Below, piece after piece: positions 1-8,290 of a DNA stretch of 37,721 bases. The notes below the pieces were generated by a model. The model was not told the origin of the DNA and searched no databases. It worked only from the letters and a program-made list of their open reading frames with translations. The stretch is from Candidatus Poribacteria bacterium (GTDB lineage Bacteria; Poribacteria; WGA-4E; WGA-3G), in assembly GCA_009843785.1 (NCBI GenBank), contig VYCT01000112.1:1-37721 (forward strand), written 5' to 3'. The translations under genes were made by a program, and so were the position numbers. Each line of letters begins with the position of its first letter. Position 1 is the first letter of the stretch.

Positions 1-113
1 TTAATATACAGAGGGATAAACCGTACCGCGATGCTTAACTTATCAGATTCCGTATTTGAGGTAGTCATTTGTCAGATGTAAACACAACGGAATCTATTCA
101 TTGGGGGATCCTC

Positions 114-1979
114 GTGGAAAGAGAAGACGATGTTCAGCTCATTTACAATATTTTGTCCGGTGACGAGGCGGCATTCAGCATCTTAGTCGAAAAATACCGA
201 AAGAGCGTTCACGCGTTCGTGTGGCGGAAGATCGGCGATTTTCATCACGCCGAAGAAATTACGCAGGACACCTTCCTACAAGTTTACAAAAAACTTCCGA
301 CACTCAAGGATCCCCATCAATTTACTGGATGGTTGTACGTTATCGCAAACCGGCTTTGCATCGATTGGAAGCGAAAGAAGAAACTTACGGTACAATCAAT
401 AGAAGACACATCTACGGCAGAAATCGAGAAATCTGCTTACACACGTTATTTATCGGAACAGCGGCAGACAGAAGCTTCCGAGCGTCGCCGTGAGATCATC
501 AAAAAACTTTTAGCACAACTTCCAGCGAGTGAACGCACCGTCGTGACGCTCTATTATCTCGGCGAAATGAAGGTTAAAGAGATTAGTAAGTTTTTAGGCA
601 TCTCTGTAAGCACAATTAACACTCGTCTGCATCGGGCGCGAAAGCGTTTACAGGCATCTGAAACGTTTTTAACATCTACTGCCGGAGGGAATTTCGAGAT
701 GCACGAGAGGGACATAGAACTTTGCACACAAAATCTGATAACAATCAGCGAGGCAATTCAGACCTATCAGAAGGAACACGAAAATTTTCCTGAACGGCTC
801 TCAGACCTTCATCCGAAATACTTACCAGATGCATCGGTCTTCATCTGTCCCGCGGATGACGAAGATGGAAAGGCAAGTTTCCTCCCGAACATAGATTTGG
901 TTACAATCAGCAAGATAATTGGAAGGATAGGTTTTCTCAAGGACATAGAGCCGAGAATGCCCGTGAGTTATGGATATGAGCTTGCTCCGGAATATCGACA
1001 GAAGAAAATTGAACAACGTTTAGTATTCGGTGATGTCATACCACTTGTCCGTTGTTGGCATCACGTGAATGGAGATTTTGAGGTTTTGAACTTAAGCTTT
1101 TCTTCTCAGATTTATAGGTCTTCCAAGATTTGGGAACACACGCCGGAGGATATGTACGGTAGCCACGAAACGGCACTCACTGCTATTGAAGAAATACTTG
1201 CGCGACACCCCGATGATAAACGTTACCCTGATGGTAAGCGTTTTTTTCATCTCTATCCGCAGCTTGTCAGACTCTATACCGTATTAGGGAACGAACAATC
1301 AGCGGCTGCGCTTATTGAACGCCTCAAGTCGGGAATGATACAAGACCTTCAGGGGTATCATGTGCTGTTCGACCTACTCAAGACCGTGGAGCGATACGAG
1401 GATCTGCTTGCGTTTTTCCAGGTAGCTGAGCAGCAGTATCCAGGCGATAAATTCATCTTTTATAAGCTTGCCGACATTCATAGGAGGTTAGGCAATACTG
1501 AACTCGCTGAAGTGTATGCGCGCAAGTCTAATCCGAGATACGAATTGGTTGGCAAACCTGTCCCTGACTTTTCTGTGATCGACCTTGATGGGGATCCGAT
1601 TTCGCTTCGTGAGTATCGTGGGAAAGTCGTCTTGCTGCACTTTTGGATGGTCTGGAGGGATTTTGGCACCGCGGAAGCATCAGATATCAAGAAAGTTTAC
1701 GATACCTATAAAGATGCGGGATTCGATATTATTGGGGTTTGCCTTGATAGTGAAGCAGCGATAATGCATAGTTTGCGTAACTACATTAAAGTAAATAGCA
1801 TTCAGTGGCGACAAATTTTCGACACGGCAGCGTATTCACTTTTACAACAATATGATGTCGCTGGTACTCCTGAACTGTGGCTCATTGATAGGGAAGGCAA
1901 GTTGATCACACACAAAGCGAAAGCAGAGAATTTAGAGATGCTCGTCGCGGAAGCGGTGAAGGCGCAATCCCAAGGCTAA
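114..1979 (+). CDS. ECF sigma factor fused to prepilin-like, TPR-like and cysteine-less TlpA/thioredoxin domains
   Basis: The N-terminus is an ECF RNA polymerase sigma factor: region 2 at about residues 13-90 (core RNAP binding, -10 recognition; motif AEEITQDTFL) and region 4 at about 132-180 (HTH, -35 recognition, ending in RLHRARKRL). About residues 203-250 resemble the C-terminal part of prepilin-like proteins (FPERLSDLHPKYLPD, then CPAD). A helical TPR-like stretch follows, and residues ~480-621 form a TlpA/AhpC-type thioredoxin fold (VGKPVPDFSVIDLDG, cis-Pro in VAGTPELWLID). The WCxxC active site is replaced by WRDFGT, so no disulfide chemistry is expected. I chose GTG at 114, preceded by GGGGGA, because the paralogue at 32470-34188 begins with the same VEREDDVQL; a TTG at 69 gives 15 more residues. 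It lies 38 bp before an ABC-2 permease pair on the same strand. The role of the C-terminal domains in sensing is inference. Confidence 0.85.
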   Translation: MEREDDVQLIYNILSGDEAAFSILVEKYRKSVHAFVWRKIGDFHHAEEITQDTFLQVYKKLPTLKDPHQFTGWLYVIANRLCIDWKRKKKLTVQSIEDTSTAEIEKSAYTRYLSEQRQTEASERRREIIKKLLAQLPASERTVVTLYYLGEMKVKEISKFLGISVSTINTRLHRARKRLQASETFLTSTAGGNFEMHERDIELCTQNLITISEAIQTYQKEHENFPERLSDLHPKYLPDASVFICPADDEDGKASFLPNIDLVTISKIIGRIGFLKDIEPRMPVSYGYELAPEYRQKKIEQRLVFGDVIPLVRCWHHVNGDFEVLNLSFSSQIYRSSKIWEHTPEDMYGSHETALTAIEEILARHPDDKRYPDGKRFFHLYPQLVRLYTVLGNEQSAAALIERLKSGMIQDLQGYHVLFDLLKTVERYEDLLAFFQVAEQQYPGDKFIFYKLADIHRRLGNTELAEVYARKSNPRYELVGKPVPDFSVIDLDGDPISLREYRGKVVLLHFWMVWRDFGTAEASDIKKVYDTYKDAGFDIIGVCLDSEAAIMHSLRNYIKVNSIQWRQIFDTAAYSLLQQYDVAGTPELWLIDREGKLITHKAKAENLEMLVAEAVKAQSQG

Positions 1980-2017
1980 ACCGATAGCTTCTCTCTCCAC
2001 CAACTGGAGGCTTTTAG

Positions 2018-3556
2018 ATGTTCCCTATCTGGATAATCGCCAAAAGAGAGTTCACAGAAAACATTTTCTCCCTTCGCCTATTCATCGGGTTAATCGTCTG
2101 CCTCGCGCTTTTTGTCGCCAGTACATACGTACTGATAGAGGACTACGAGAAGCGACTCAGCACCCACAATGCGGCAGAGATCAAACACCGGAACGCGCTT
2201 GAAGAGGTGAAGGTGTATTCGGACCTGCGGCTGGACATCGCAAAACCGCCTGAACCCTTAAGCGTTATCTGCTTAGGGATGGAGCGGCAGCTGGGAAGCA
2301 CGGTAAAGGTTTCCTACGAAGATGTCCCAACGGAAGCGAAAATCCTCGGCGGCGGCAATCCGCTGCTGAACATTTTTTCCGCCGTTGATGCGGTGCTCAT
2401 GGTGCAGATTGCGTTCAGCCTGTTCGTAATTTCCATCGCTTACGATGTCATCTGCGGTGAGCGTGAAAGGGGAACACTTGCCCTTGTCGCATCAAACCCA
2501 GTCTCGAAATACCATATCCTGATTGGGAAATACCTCGGCGGGATGGCGAGTCTCCTCATGCCACTCGCGATCGGCTGGATAGCCGCGGCACTACTGATAA
2601 ACGTCCACCCGATGATAGAATTCCACACTGCTGAATGGAGTCGGTTCGCCGGACTCTTCGCGGCTTTGGCGTTATACCACTCCGTCTTTTTCCTGCTTTC
2701 GATGTTGGTTTCAGCCATCACCCAGCGGTCGGCGCGGGCACTCGTCTGGTTGCTATTCTTCTGGCTTGTGATTGTGTTCATCACCCCAAACAGTGCGGTG
2801 TATATCGCAAAGCAGGTGCGACCGATACCTTCCAAATCGGTGGTTAACATGGAAAGCGCGGCGATAGAGACAGCGTTTAAGGAGAAAATCAGAGATTACG
2901 GCAGAAGACATCGAAGCAGCTCCTACCTTACATCGGAACGCAGTGTGATCAGTGGTCATTATCCATTCGCCTTCCACGTGCTAACGGGATCCAGAGAGGC
3001 GATGCTCTGGTATCTCGACGGTGCCCAATTTTACATCCCACACCGCATTGAATACGCAGAGCAGATAGGAAACCTCCATCGGGGATACTACCGTTCGCTG
3101 AAAAGACAGACCGCCTTGGCTGAAAACCTTTCCAGACTTTCTCCGGCATGGGTCTACTACAATATCTCTGCGGGTCTGTCCGGCACGGATTTGCGGCGGC
3201 ACGAGCGGTTCATCCAGCAAGCACAGGATTACCGAGAGGGACTGATGGCATACATGCAGGAACAGGGAGCTTTCTCAAGTATCAGCTGGTTCACGTCCGC
3301 CAATCTCAACGATATGCCCTCACAAGCGGGCCTCACGGAATCAGATGAAGGAACGTTTTTTGAGAACGTCACACCGAAAAGTTGGGATGACGTGGAACGG
3401 CTTGACTTAAGCGGCATGCCTGTCTTTAGCAGTGAACCGGTGTGGGGAAACGTCGCGCTCAGCGGTGTTCTCCCGGATTTGGTCTACCTGATGATCCTAA
3501 ACATTCTGCTGTTTCTGATCACCGGAGCGATGTTCCTGAAAAGCGAGGTGAGATGA
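2018..3556 (+). CDS. ABC-2 type transporter permease
   Basis: 512-residue integral membrane protein. It has one N-terminal membrane helix (about residues 18-40), a ~90-residue outside loop, then a group of five helices (about 120-270) and a final helix near the C-terminus (about 485-508), with a large extracytoplasmic loop between. The segment YDVICGERERGTLALVASNP is the conserved cytoplasmic coupling region of ABC-2 permeases of the NatB/ABC2_membrane_2 type. ATG at 2018 follows GGAGG at 2006-2010. The next gene starts 4 nt after the stop and encodes a second permease, so the two probably form a heterodimer. No ATP-binding subunit is present in the window, so the ATPase must lie elsewhere. 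Substrate is unknown. Confidence 0.85.
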   Translation: MFPIWIIAKREFTENIFSLRLFIGLIVCLALFVASTYVLIEDYEKRLSTHNAAEIKHRNALEEVKVYSDLRLDIAKPPEPLSVICLGMERQLGSTVKVSYEDVPTEAKILGGGNPLLNIFSAVDAVLMVQIAFSLFVISIAYDVICGERERGTLALVASNPVSKYHILIGKYLGGMASLLMPLAIGWIAAALLINVHPMIEFHTAEWSRFAGLFAALALYHSVFFLLSMLVSAITQRSARALVWLLFFWLVIVFITPNSAVYIAKQVRPIPSKSVVNMESAAIETAFKEKIRDYGRRHRSSSYLTSERSVISGHYPFAFHVLTGSREAMLWYLDGAQFYIPHRIEYAEQIGNLHRGYYRSLKRQTALAENLSRLSPAWVYYNISAGLSGTDLRRHERFIQQAQDYREGLMAYMQEQGAFSSISWFTSANLNDMPSQAGLTESDEGTFFENVTPKSWDDVERLDLSGMPVFSSEPVWGNVALSGVLPDLVYLMILNILLFLITGAMFLKSEVR

Positions 3557-3560
3557 AAAA

Positions 3561-4931
3561 ATGCTACGTGAAATTATCTGGCGAGAACTTTTAGATCATT
3601 TACAGAGCCTCCGTTTCGCCCTGACGTTGCTGCTGGTCATCGTCCTAATGTTGACCGGAAGTGTGCTGTATATCCACGATTACCGGCAACAGGTCGCAGA
3701 TTACCGTGAAAACGTCAACGAAACCCTGCAGCTTCTTGAAAATAAAGCGAAGAGAGGCTTACACGCGGTGGTCAGTGGTAACACCCTGATGATATATCGT
3801 GCGCCGAGTCCGTTGGGCTTTATCGCCGAAGGACATGAAAAAGACCTGCCGAATGCCTTCGGCGTGAGTGGTTTTGACCTTGATGGTCCGCAAACAGTGC
3901 TTCGGAAAAACTACACGCTCCAGCGATTTGATGCATTGGATTGGGTGTTCACCGCCGGCGTTATCCTGAGTTTCGCAGCGTTTGCGATGACTTATGACAG
4001 CATCTCAGGCGAGGCAGAAACAGGCACACTCCGACTGTGTCTCTCTAATCCGCTCCCTCGCGTAACCCTGATTTTCGGGAAGTACATCGGCGTAATGATT
4101 AGTCTCTCGATTCCGCTGATCATCGGGATTTGCATGAACGTACTCATCCTCTCGCTTTTCGGCGTTCTGTCTTTTGAACTGACCTATTGGCTTCAGATCG
4201 GCGGGGTCGTCCTGTTTTCGGTTCTCTATATCTCTGTATTCGCCACACTTGGAATGTTCATCTCCTGCCTCACGAGAACCTCATCCGTCAGTCTCGTCCT
4301 ACTCCTTCTGGTATGGGTGTGTTTTGTGGTGTTTATCCCGCGGACGGGCGGATTGCTCGCAAGTCGGTTGACGGAACTCCCCGATGAGAAAACCATAGCC
4401 AGACAGGCAAACGATGCGACGCACGAAATCCTGAATCGATACGGCAGGGATAGATTTAGTCGGTACTGGTCGACAGGCGAACCGCTGACCCGTGCCGCCA
4501 AAATAGGGGATGCCAAGCAAGCGATTTACAATGGATACCGCAACCAACAACTCCATCAAGTGAAACTCGCGCAGGATATATCGCGTATCTCCCCAACTGC
4601 GATCTATCAAATTGGTTGTGAGGCATTGGTCAGCACCGGCATCAAACATTACGAGCGATTTTTCAAGAAGGCGATCGAATATCGGCGCAACCTCCTACAG
4701 TTTACCTATGAGGAATATCCATTCAATCCCAATATTTTCCTTACAGATACTGAACGACAACAATTGCGGGAGACGCAAATCAGCCTTGACAAGATTCCCA
4801 AATTTGACGATACCCCCTCCGATTTTTCCACCGCATTCACCGAAGCCAGTCTGGACATTCTACTGCTGTTTCTATTCAACCTCGTTTTCTCCATGGGCGC
4901 GTTCCTCGCCTTCACGCGCTATGATGTGTGA
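3561..4931 (+). CDS. ABC-2 type transporter permease (second subunit)
   Basis: 456-residue membrane protein with the same topology as the upstream permease: an N-terminal helix (~17-38), outside loop, helix cluster (~130-255), second large loop and a last helix (~430-450). The coupling segment reads YDSISGEAETGTLRLCLSNP. It follows the previous gene by 4 nt (TGA AAAA ATG), so translation is probably coupled and both are one operon. It is the intact relative of the decayed permease at 29069-29721, which matches its N-terminus, coupling segment and final SMGAFLAF-like helix. The ATP-binding partner and the substrate are not visible. Confidence 0.85.
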   Translation: MLREIIWRELLDHLQSLRFALTLLLVIVLMLTGSVLYIHDYRQQVADYRENVNETLQLLENKAKRGLHAVVSGNTLMIYRAPSPLGFIAEGHEKDLPNAFGVSGFDLDGPQTVLRKNYTLQRFDALDWVFTAGVILSFAAFAMTYDSISGEAETGTLRLCLSNPLPRVTLIFGKYIGVMISLSIPLIIGICMNVLILSLFGVLSFELTYWLQIGGVVLFSVLYISVFATLGMFISCLTRTSSVSLVLLLLVWVCFVVFIPRTGGLLASRLTELPDEKTIARQANDATHEILNRYGRDRFSRYWSTGEPLTRAAKIGDAKQAIYNGYRNQQLHQVKLAQDISRISPTAIYQIGCEALVSTGIKHYERFFKKAIEYRRNLLQFTYEEYPFNPNIFLTDTERQQLRETQISLDKIPKFDDTPSDFSTAFTEASLDILLLFLFNLVFSMGAFLAFTRYDV

Positions 4932-4956
4932 GTCTACGGCTGACTGAACCCCTCTT

Positions 4957-4985
4957 CCTGTAGGAGCGACCTTCCGGTCGCCACC
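4957..4985. repeat. REP-like hairpin, TGTAGGAGCGACC family
   Basis: GCGACC (4966-4971), loop TTCC, GGTCGC (4976-4981), preceded by CCTGTAGGA. It lies 35 bp after the stop of the second permease. The leading GTAGGRGCG is shared with the hairpin at 25674-25704, so both may belong to one dispersed family. No T-tract follows, so it is not a standard intrinsic terminator. Confidence 0.55.
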
Positions 4986-5148
4986 ACCCTCTCAGATGCC
5001 ATGACCGAATGTGCGAATCTGCGATGCTGCACATGGGCAACGAACGCTCTGATGATTGACAACTATTCTTCCTGCAAGAGAAGTTTCTAGCTTCGACCTC
5101 TTCGCCTCTTTGCTGAAAACTGAATGTCTCTGATTAATTACAAAGTAT

Positions 5149-5178
5149 TTGACATTTTTCGATAATTTGTGCTAAATT
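5149..5178 (+). promoter_or_regulatory. sigma-70-like promoter for the interrupted gene
   Basis: TTGACA at 5149-5154, an 18 nt spacer and TAAATT at 5173-5178. The expected transcript would start about 130 nt before the ATG at 5319. The -35 is perfect; the -10 matches 4 of 6 positions. Confidence 0.5.
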
Positions 5179-5318
5179 TAAACTACGTTTTGTGCCTGTT
5201 ATTTACTCGTTATATTCGTAAGTGTGCTCTTTTATGGTTTATCCAGTTCTACTTGAATTTGGATGCAACGTAGCAGTTAAGAGTTGGAATTTAAGTGTTT
5301 CTGACTGGAGGGCAGTTG

Positions 5319-5519
5319 ATGAGAACAAGATTTTCCGCTGAAGAACGATTTTCCTTCTATGATGCTATTCTTCATCTAGATGGTGAAAGGGAGTTCGTAA
5401 CGGTTGATAAAGATAGTGATACTCTAACTTACAATACAAGAAAAATAGAGAGCGAGAAAAAAATATCAGGAGTTCCTACGGATGAGGAATTGACCCGATG
5501 TGAAGTGCTACCGTTTATT
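5319..5519 (+). pseudogene. unknown small protein, 5' part, interrupted by IS3-family element
   Basis: N-terminal 67 codons of a gene cut by the insertion sequence at 5520-6725. ATG at 5319 is preceded by GGAGGG at a good distance; an upstream GTG at 5295 is less likely. The reading frame runs to CEVLPFI and then enters the stop codon TAG formed by the first bases of the element. The 3' half lies at 6726-7025 in the same frame once the element and a 3 bp ATT duplication are removed, giving a protein of about 165 residues. The sequence is hydrophilic, with no motif I recognise. AT-rich codon use differs a little from its neighbours, which could mean foreign origin. Confidence 0.6.
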
Positions 5520-5539
5520 TAGACCATAATTTCGGAAAG

Positions 5540-6379
5540 TTAAGACAAGTTTTGTCGTTGAAATTCGATAGGTGTCAAATACGCTAACGCTGAATGCGGG
5601 CGTTTCTCGTTATACACCTGTGTGATAAAATGTCCAATGCGTTCTCTCGCTTCATGGATGTCCTGATAGTCGTTGAGGTGAACTTCTTCTTCCTTGAGCG
5701 TTCGGATCAACCTTTCAGCGTATCCGTTCTCCCAAGGACATCCTCTGCGAGCGACTGAAATCTCAATTCCGTGTGCTTTGAGTCTTGAGAGATAAGCACT
5801 TGAAAGATACTGTACGCCTTGATCGGAGTGATGAATCTCCACAACCCTGTCGTCTAAAGCTTGTTCTAAGGGTTCCAAGGTCAGAGATTGCGTCAAGTGT
5901 TGACTGAGGTTCCACCCTCTAATCATGCGGGTGAAGACATCCATGAGCAGTGCGAGGTAGATGAAGCGGTGCTTGAGGTGGACGTAGGTGATATCGCCCA
6001 CCCAGACCTGATCGCATCGACAGACCTCAAGGTCTTTGAGGTGATTCCGCCAAGGCTGCGGACCGTCAGTAGAGTGGGTCGTTTGACAGACACGTTTCAC
6101 CGATACCGACAAGTTCTCTTCTTTCATCAAGCGGGCGACGCGTTTATACCCAACGGTGTGTCCTTCAGCCACCAACGCCTTCGTGATACGTCTATACCCG
6201 TAGGTCGGGTGTGCCGCCGCTAATCGCTGTATTTCGGATCGCAGCACTTCTTGAGAAGCGTCGATTCTCGGTTGATAATAGAAGGTGCTCTTGTTGAAAC
6301 CCAGCACCTGACAAATTTGCCGCATGGAATATTCCTTGCGCAACGTCTCAACGACGTGGCGCTGTTGAGATGGATTCAA
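5540..6379 (-). CDS. IS3-family transposase OrfB (DDE catalytic domain)
   Basis: 279 residues. An N-terminal HTH_21-like region (STFYYQP) is followed by the rve integrase core. The catalytic triad is visible: Asp in VGDITYVHL, Asp in HHSDQGVQY, and Glu in WENGYAERLIRTLKEEE. It starts at a TTG that overlaps the OrfA stop (TTGGATTGA), but the protein is probably made as an OrfAB fusion by -1 frameshifting at A8 (6397-6404), where OrfA reads CAA AAA AAA GCA and the OrfB frame reads AAA AAA AGC. Length is normal for the family. Confidence 0.9.
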   Translation of the reverse strand: MNPSQQRHVVETLRKEYSMRQICQVLGFNKSTFYYQPRIDASQEVLRSEIQRLAAAHPTYGYRRITKALVAEGHTVGYKRVARLMKEENLSVSVKRVCQTTHSTDGPQPWRNHLKDLEVCRCDQVWVGDITYVHLKHRFIYLALLMDVFTRMIRGWNLSQHLTQSLTLEPLEQALDDRVVEIHHSDQGVQYLSSAYLSRLKAHGIEISVARRGCPWENGYAERLIRTLKEEEVHLNDYQDIHEARERIGHFITQVYNEKRPHSALAYLTPIEFQRQNLS

Positions 6380-6663
6380 TCCAACAACGTCAATGCTTTT
6401 TTTTGGATTTCCAGTGCCAGGGTCAACCGTCCAACGAGTTGCTCAAGTTGAGCAATCCGCTCGGTCGACTCGGTAGTGGGCTTATCCGTAGAAGTAAACA
6501 AAGATGTGAAATTTTCAACAGCTTGCTGCTTCCACTTTGAGAGTTGATCTTGGCTCAGATTATGGCGACGGAAACCAAGTTCTGCTTGCGAACTTTCACC
6601 GAGGAGTGCCTCAAGCACGACTTCAGCTTTAAACTCAGGGGTAAATCTTCTTCGTTTCGCCAT
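6376..6663 (-). CDS. IS3-family transposase OrfA (HTH)
   Basis: 95 residues from ATG at 6663, which has AAAGGAG upstream at a good spacing; the open frame continues further upstream but out of the element. It begins MAKRRRFTPEFKAEVVLEAL, the HTH_Tnp_1 type DNA-binding domain that recognises the ends of the element, and ends in a leucine-rich coiled coil (IAQLEQLVGRLTLALEIQKK) used for multimerisation. Its 3' end carries the A8 slippery run used to enter OrfB. Confidence 0.88.
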   Translation of the reverse strand: MAKRRRFTPEFKAEVVLEALLGESSQAELGFRRHNLSQDQLSKWKQQAVENFTSLFTSTDKPTTESTERIAQLEQLVGRLTLALEIQKKALTLLD

Positions 6664-6690
6664 CGGAATGCTCCTTTCAAGTAGATTGTC

Positions 6691-6699
6691 ATTATAGCA
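6691..6699 (-). promoter_or_regulatory. extended -10 promoter inside IS right end
   Basis: On the minus strand the sequence reads TGCTATAAT, a perfect -10 with TGN extension, about 28 nt before the OrfA start. No good -35 is present in the element, so strength may depend on the flank or on a circular junction. Confidence 0.4.
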
Positions 6700-6725
6700 C
6701 AATCTTGGTTTAGAGAGTGGTCTAA

Positions 6726-7025
6726 ATTTCCGGTGGCAGTACAGTTGAAGATATGTTTGAACCTGACTTTTATTTAAGTTTGTTAAATAACGAATTTGAA
6801 ACATTGTTAACGACAACAGACATTGTCGTGGAACACCCTCGTATTTCACAACGTCTTAAAGAACATTTTAAGAACAATCCTATGCCAAACAATAGAAAAT
6901 TTAAACATCTACCGCCCGCTCTATATTTTAGCAAAAATGTTGGTAACCTTGAGAATCAATTGTCTGATTCAGATTTTGAACGATTTCAAAAGGCTTTTGA
7001 TGCTCTGAATGCTTTAATTGATTAA
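6726..7025 (+). pseudogene. unknown small protein, 3' part after IS insertion
   Basis: C-terminal part of the gene begun at 5319. In the frame of the internal ATG at 6753, the codons from 6726 read I S G G S T V E D M F E P, continuing directly from the PFI of the 5' fragment when the element is excised. The ATG at 6753 could serve as an internal start of 90 codons, but it has no ribosome binding site. The protein ends in LSDSDFERFQKAFDALNALID. No family recognised. Confidence 0.55.
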
Positions 7026-7141
7026 AACGATTACCTGCGGTGAGTTAGCAGCTAAGTGTGTCTTCAATTGAACAGTGTCTATAAAACATCCAATTGTGTG
7101 CATAACTGCAACGCTTTACCGGCCCTTTTGGACGGTGTGCG

Positions 7142-7237
7142 CTTGCCATGGAATTTAAAAATAGAAGGGACAGACACAATACCCTCCCTACAATACGAAA
7201 CGTTCGGACATCCAAACTAAACCTGCGCCTTAATCAA
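7142..7237. repeat. ~95 bp repeat, copy 1
   Basis: Begins CTTGCCATGGAATTTAAA and ends in ATCCAAACTAAACCTG. A second copy, about three-quarters identical, is at 9239-9330 in the same orientation. Copy 1 overlaps the 3' end of the decayed HicB gene. Confidence 0.7.
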
Positions 7238-7458
7238 TGTGGACTACACATCTGGAGAATTTTTAACAGACAGTGTAAATGAAGACTGTAGAACAACCTC
7301 CGCGCTTCCTGTAGCCCTTCAATATGAAACTCAATGGCTTCAGCAATCAATGTGCGCACTTCTTCCAGTGTTTCACCGACAACACCGCACCCTGGGAGAT
7401 ACGGAGCATAAGCACTATAATTGTTTTCGCCTCCTTCAAAAATAACGACGTATTCCAT
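7234..7458 (-). pseudogene. solitary HicB-like antitoxin with 3' frameshift
   Basis: Residues 1-51 match the HicB/UPF0150-type fold: MEYVVIFEGGENNYSAYAPY, LPGCGVVGETLEEV, and EAIEFHIEGLQE. HicB proteins neutralise the HicA RNase and bind DNA, though solitary copies are common. After GLQE the frame reads an unusual tail (ARRLFYSLHLHC). Shifting by one base gives AEVVLQSSFTLSVKN and a stop, which matches the usual C-terminus (a GEPIPEPSS-like motif) far better, so one base seems lost near 7295. No hicA gene is adjacent; the gene upstream encodes an ankyrin protein 16 bp away. The start has AAGGAAAA upstream. Confidence 0.7.
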
Positions 7459-7474
7459 AAGGTTTTTCCTTCAA

Positions 7475-8290
7475 TTATTGCTTGAGAGTGTTGACAATTT
7501 CTTCGTTGCCCTCACGCAATGCCATGTCGAGCGGTGTCTCTCCTTTGTAGGGTTGAAACACAATCCTCTTGAATTCACGTAGCGGCCAAACCAGTGATGT
7601 GACTTCATTTGTCCATTCGGTGAACTGTTTCGGATGCCGCATTCGACTGACCGTTTTCAGCGATGGGTTGGCACCGTGGTCTAACAGTAGCCGAACCATC
7701 CACAGATTGCCCAGCCGGGCGGCGAAATGTAACGGTGTTTCCTTGCCGTATTCAACGAAATGCTCGTTATCCATGATGGGCTCGTCATCAAGTCCACTCA
7801 GTGCCTGGGCGTTAATATCCGCGCCTGCTTTAATCAGGATATAGGCTTGTGCGAGATGCGTATCGTCATCGTGGCGGGATTGTACATGGAGTGAAGTTTC
7901 GCCGTTGTAGGGCCATGCGAAATTCAGATCCAACCCGTTTTCTACCATAAGCAGAAACGAATCGAAGTTGGTGACACCGATGCCATGAAACCCAAGATAG
8001 GAGGGTTGATTGACATCAGTTCCCTGACCGATGAGATACCGGTTAATCTCGTAATCGCTACTCGGCCAATGCGTGCCGAGGTCGCTACTATTGTTCACGT
8101 CCGCACCTGCCTCTATGAGTGCCTTGACCTTGTCGAGATATTTGATCCTAATACTGGCACAATGGAGCGGTGATATTCGATTTATTTTCACGTTTACGAG
8201 CCCTGGTGCTTCAGCAAGCATTTGTCGAACTGTCTCGGTATCTGCTGTTTCAAATTCTGCTTGCCAACGTTCAATGCGTTCTTGGTTCAC
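7475..8290 (-). CDS. ankyrin-repeat protein
   Basis: About 271 residues from GTG at 8290, whose GTGA overlaps the stop of the upstream gene and follows GGAG; an in-frame start at 8320 is less likely. Several ankyrin repeats can be seen: ISPLHCASI..VKALIEAGADVN, a degenerate one (INRYLIGQGTDVNQ), GETSLHVQS..ILIKAGADIN, ETPLHFAARLGNLWMVRLLLDHGANPS and GETPLDMALREGNEEIVNTL. Such repeats mediate protein-protein binding. No signal peptide, so it is probably cytoplasmic. It is the last gene of an overlapping minus-strand cluster with three small unknown genes. Ankyrin proteins act as immunity proteins in some polymorphic toxin loci, but no toxin domain is recognisable here. Confidence 0.85.
   Translation of the reverse strand: MNQERIERWQAEFETADTETVRQMLAEAPGLVNVKINRISPLHCASIRIKYLDKVKALIEAGADVNNSSDLGTHWPSSDYEINRYLIGQGTDVNQPSYLGFHGIGVTNFDSFLLMVENGLDLNFAWPYNGETSLHVQSRHDDDTHLAQAYILIKAGADINAQALSGLDDEPIMDNEHFVEYGKETPLHFAARLGNLWMVRLLLDHGANPSLKTVSRMRHPKQFTEWTNEVTSLVWPLREFKRIVFQPYKGETPLDMALREGNEEIVNTLKQ

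Larger units (their letters stand above)
4932..5318 (+). other. intergenic region with hairpin and promoter
   Basis: This 387 bp gap between the permease operon and the interrupted small gene holds a GC-rich hairpin just after the permease stop (4966-4981) and a sigma-70-like promoter at 5149-5178. No coding sequence was recognised in either strand. Confidence 0.5.
5520..6725 (-). mobile_element. IS3-family insertion sequence
   Basis: About 1.2 kb element with two overlapping ORFs on the minus strand. Ends are inverted: TTTAGACCA at 5518-5526 and TGGTCTAAA at 6718-6726. The exact borders are ambiguous by one or two bases; the borders given leave ATT on both sides (5517-5519 and 6726-6728), a 3 bp target duplication as is usual for part of the IS3 family. 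It interrupts a small gene of unknown function. The two ORFs look intact and the frameshift site is preserved, so the element may be active and the insertion recent. Confidence 0.85.

Noticed and set aside
2440-2850. 136-codon minus-strand frame within the first permease gene
   Set aside because: It lies wholly inside a well-supported permease gene and has no start signal or recognisable domain.
4966-4981. hairpin as intrinsic terminator of the permease operon
   Set aside because: GC-rich stem is present but no T-tract follows; kept only as a repeat.
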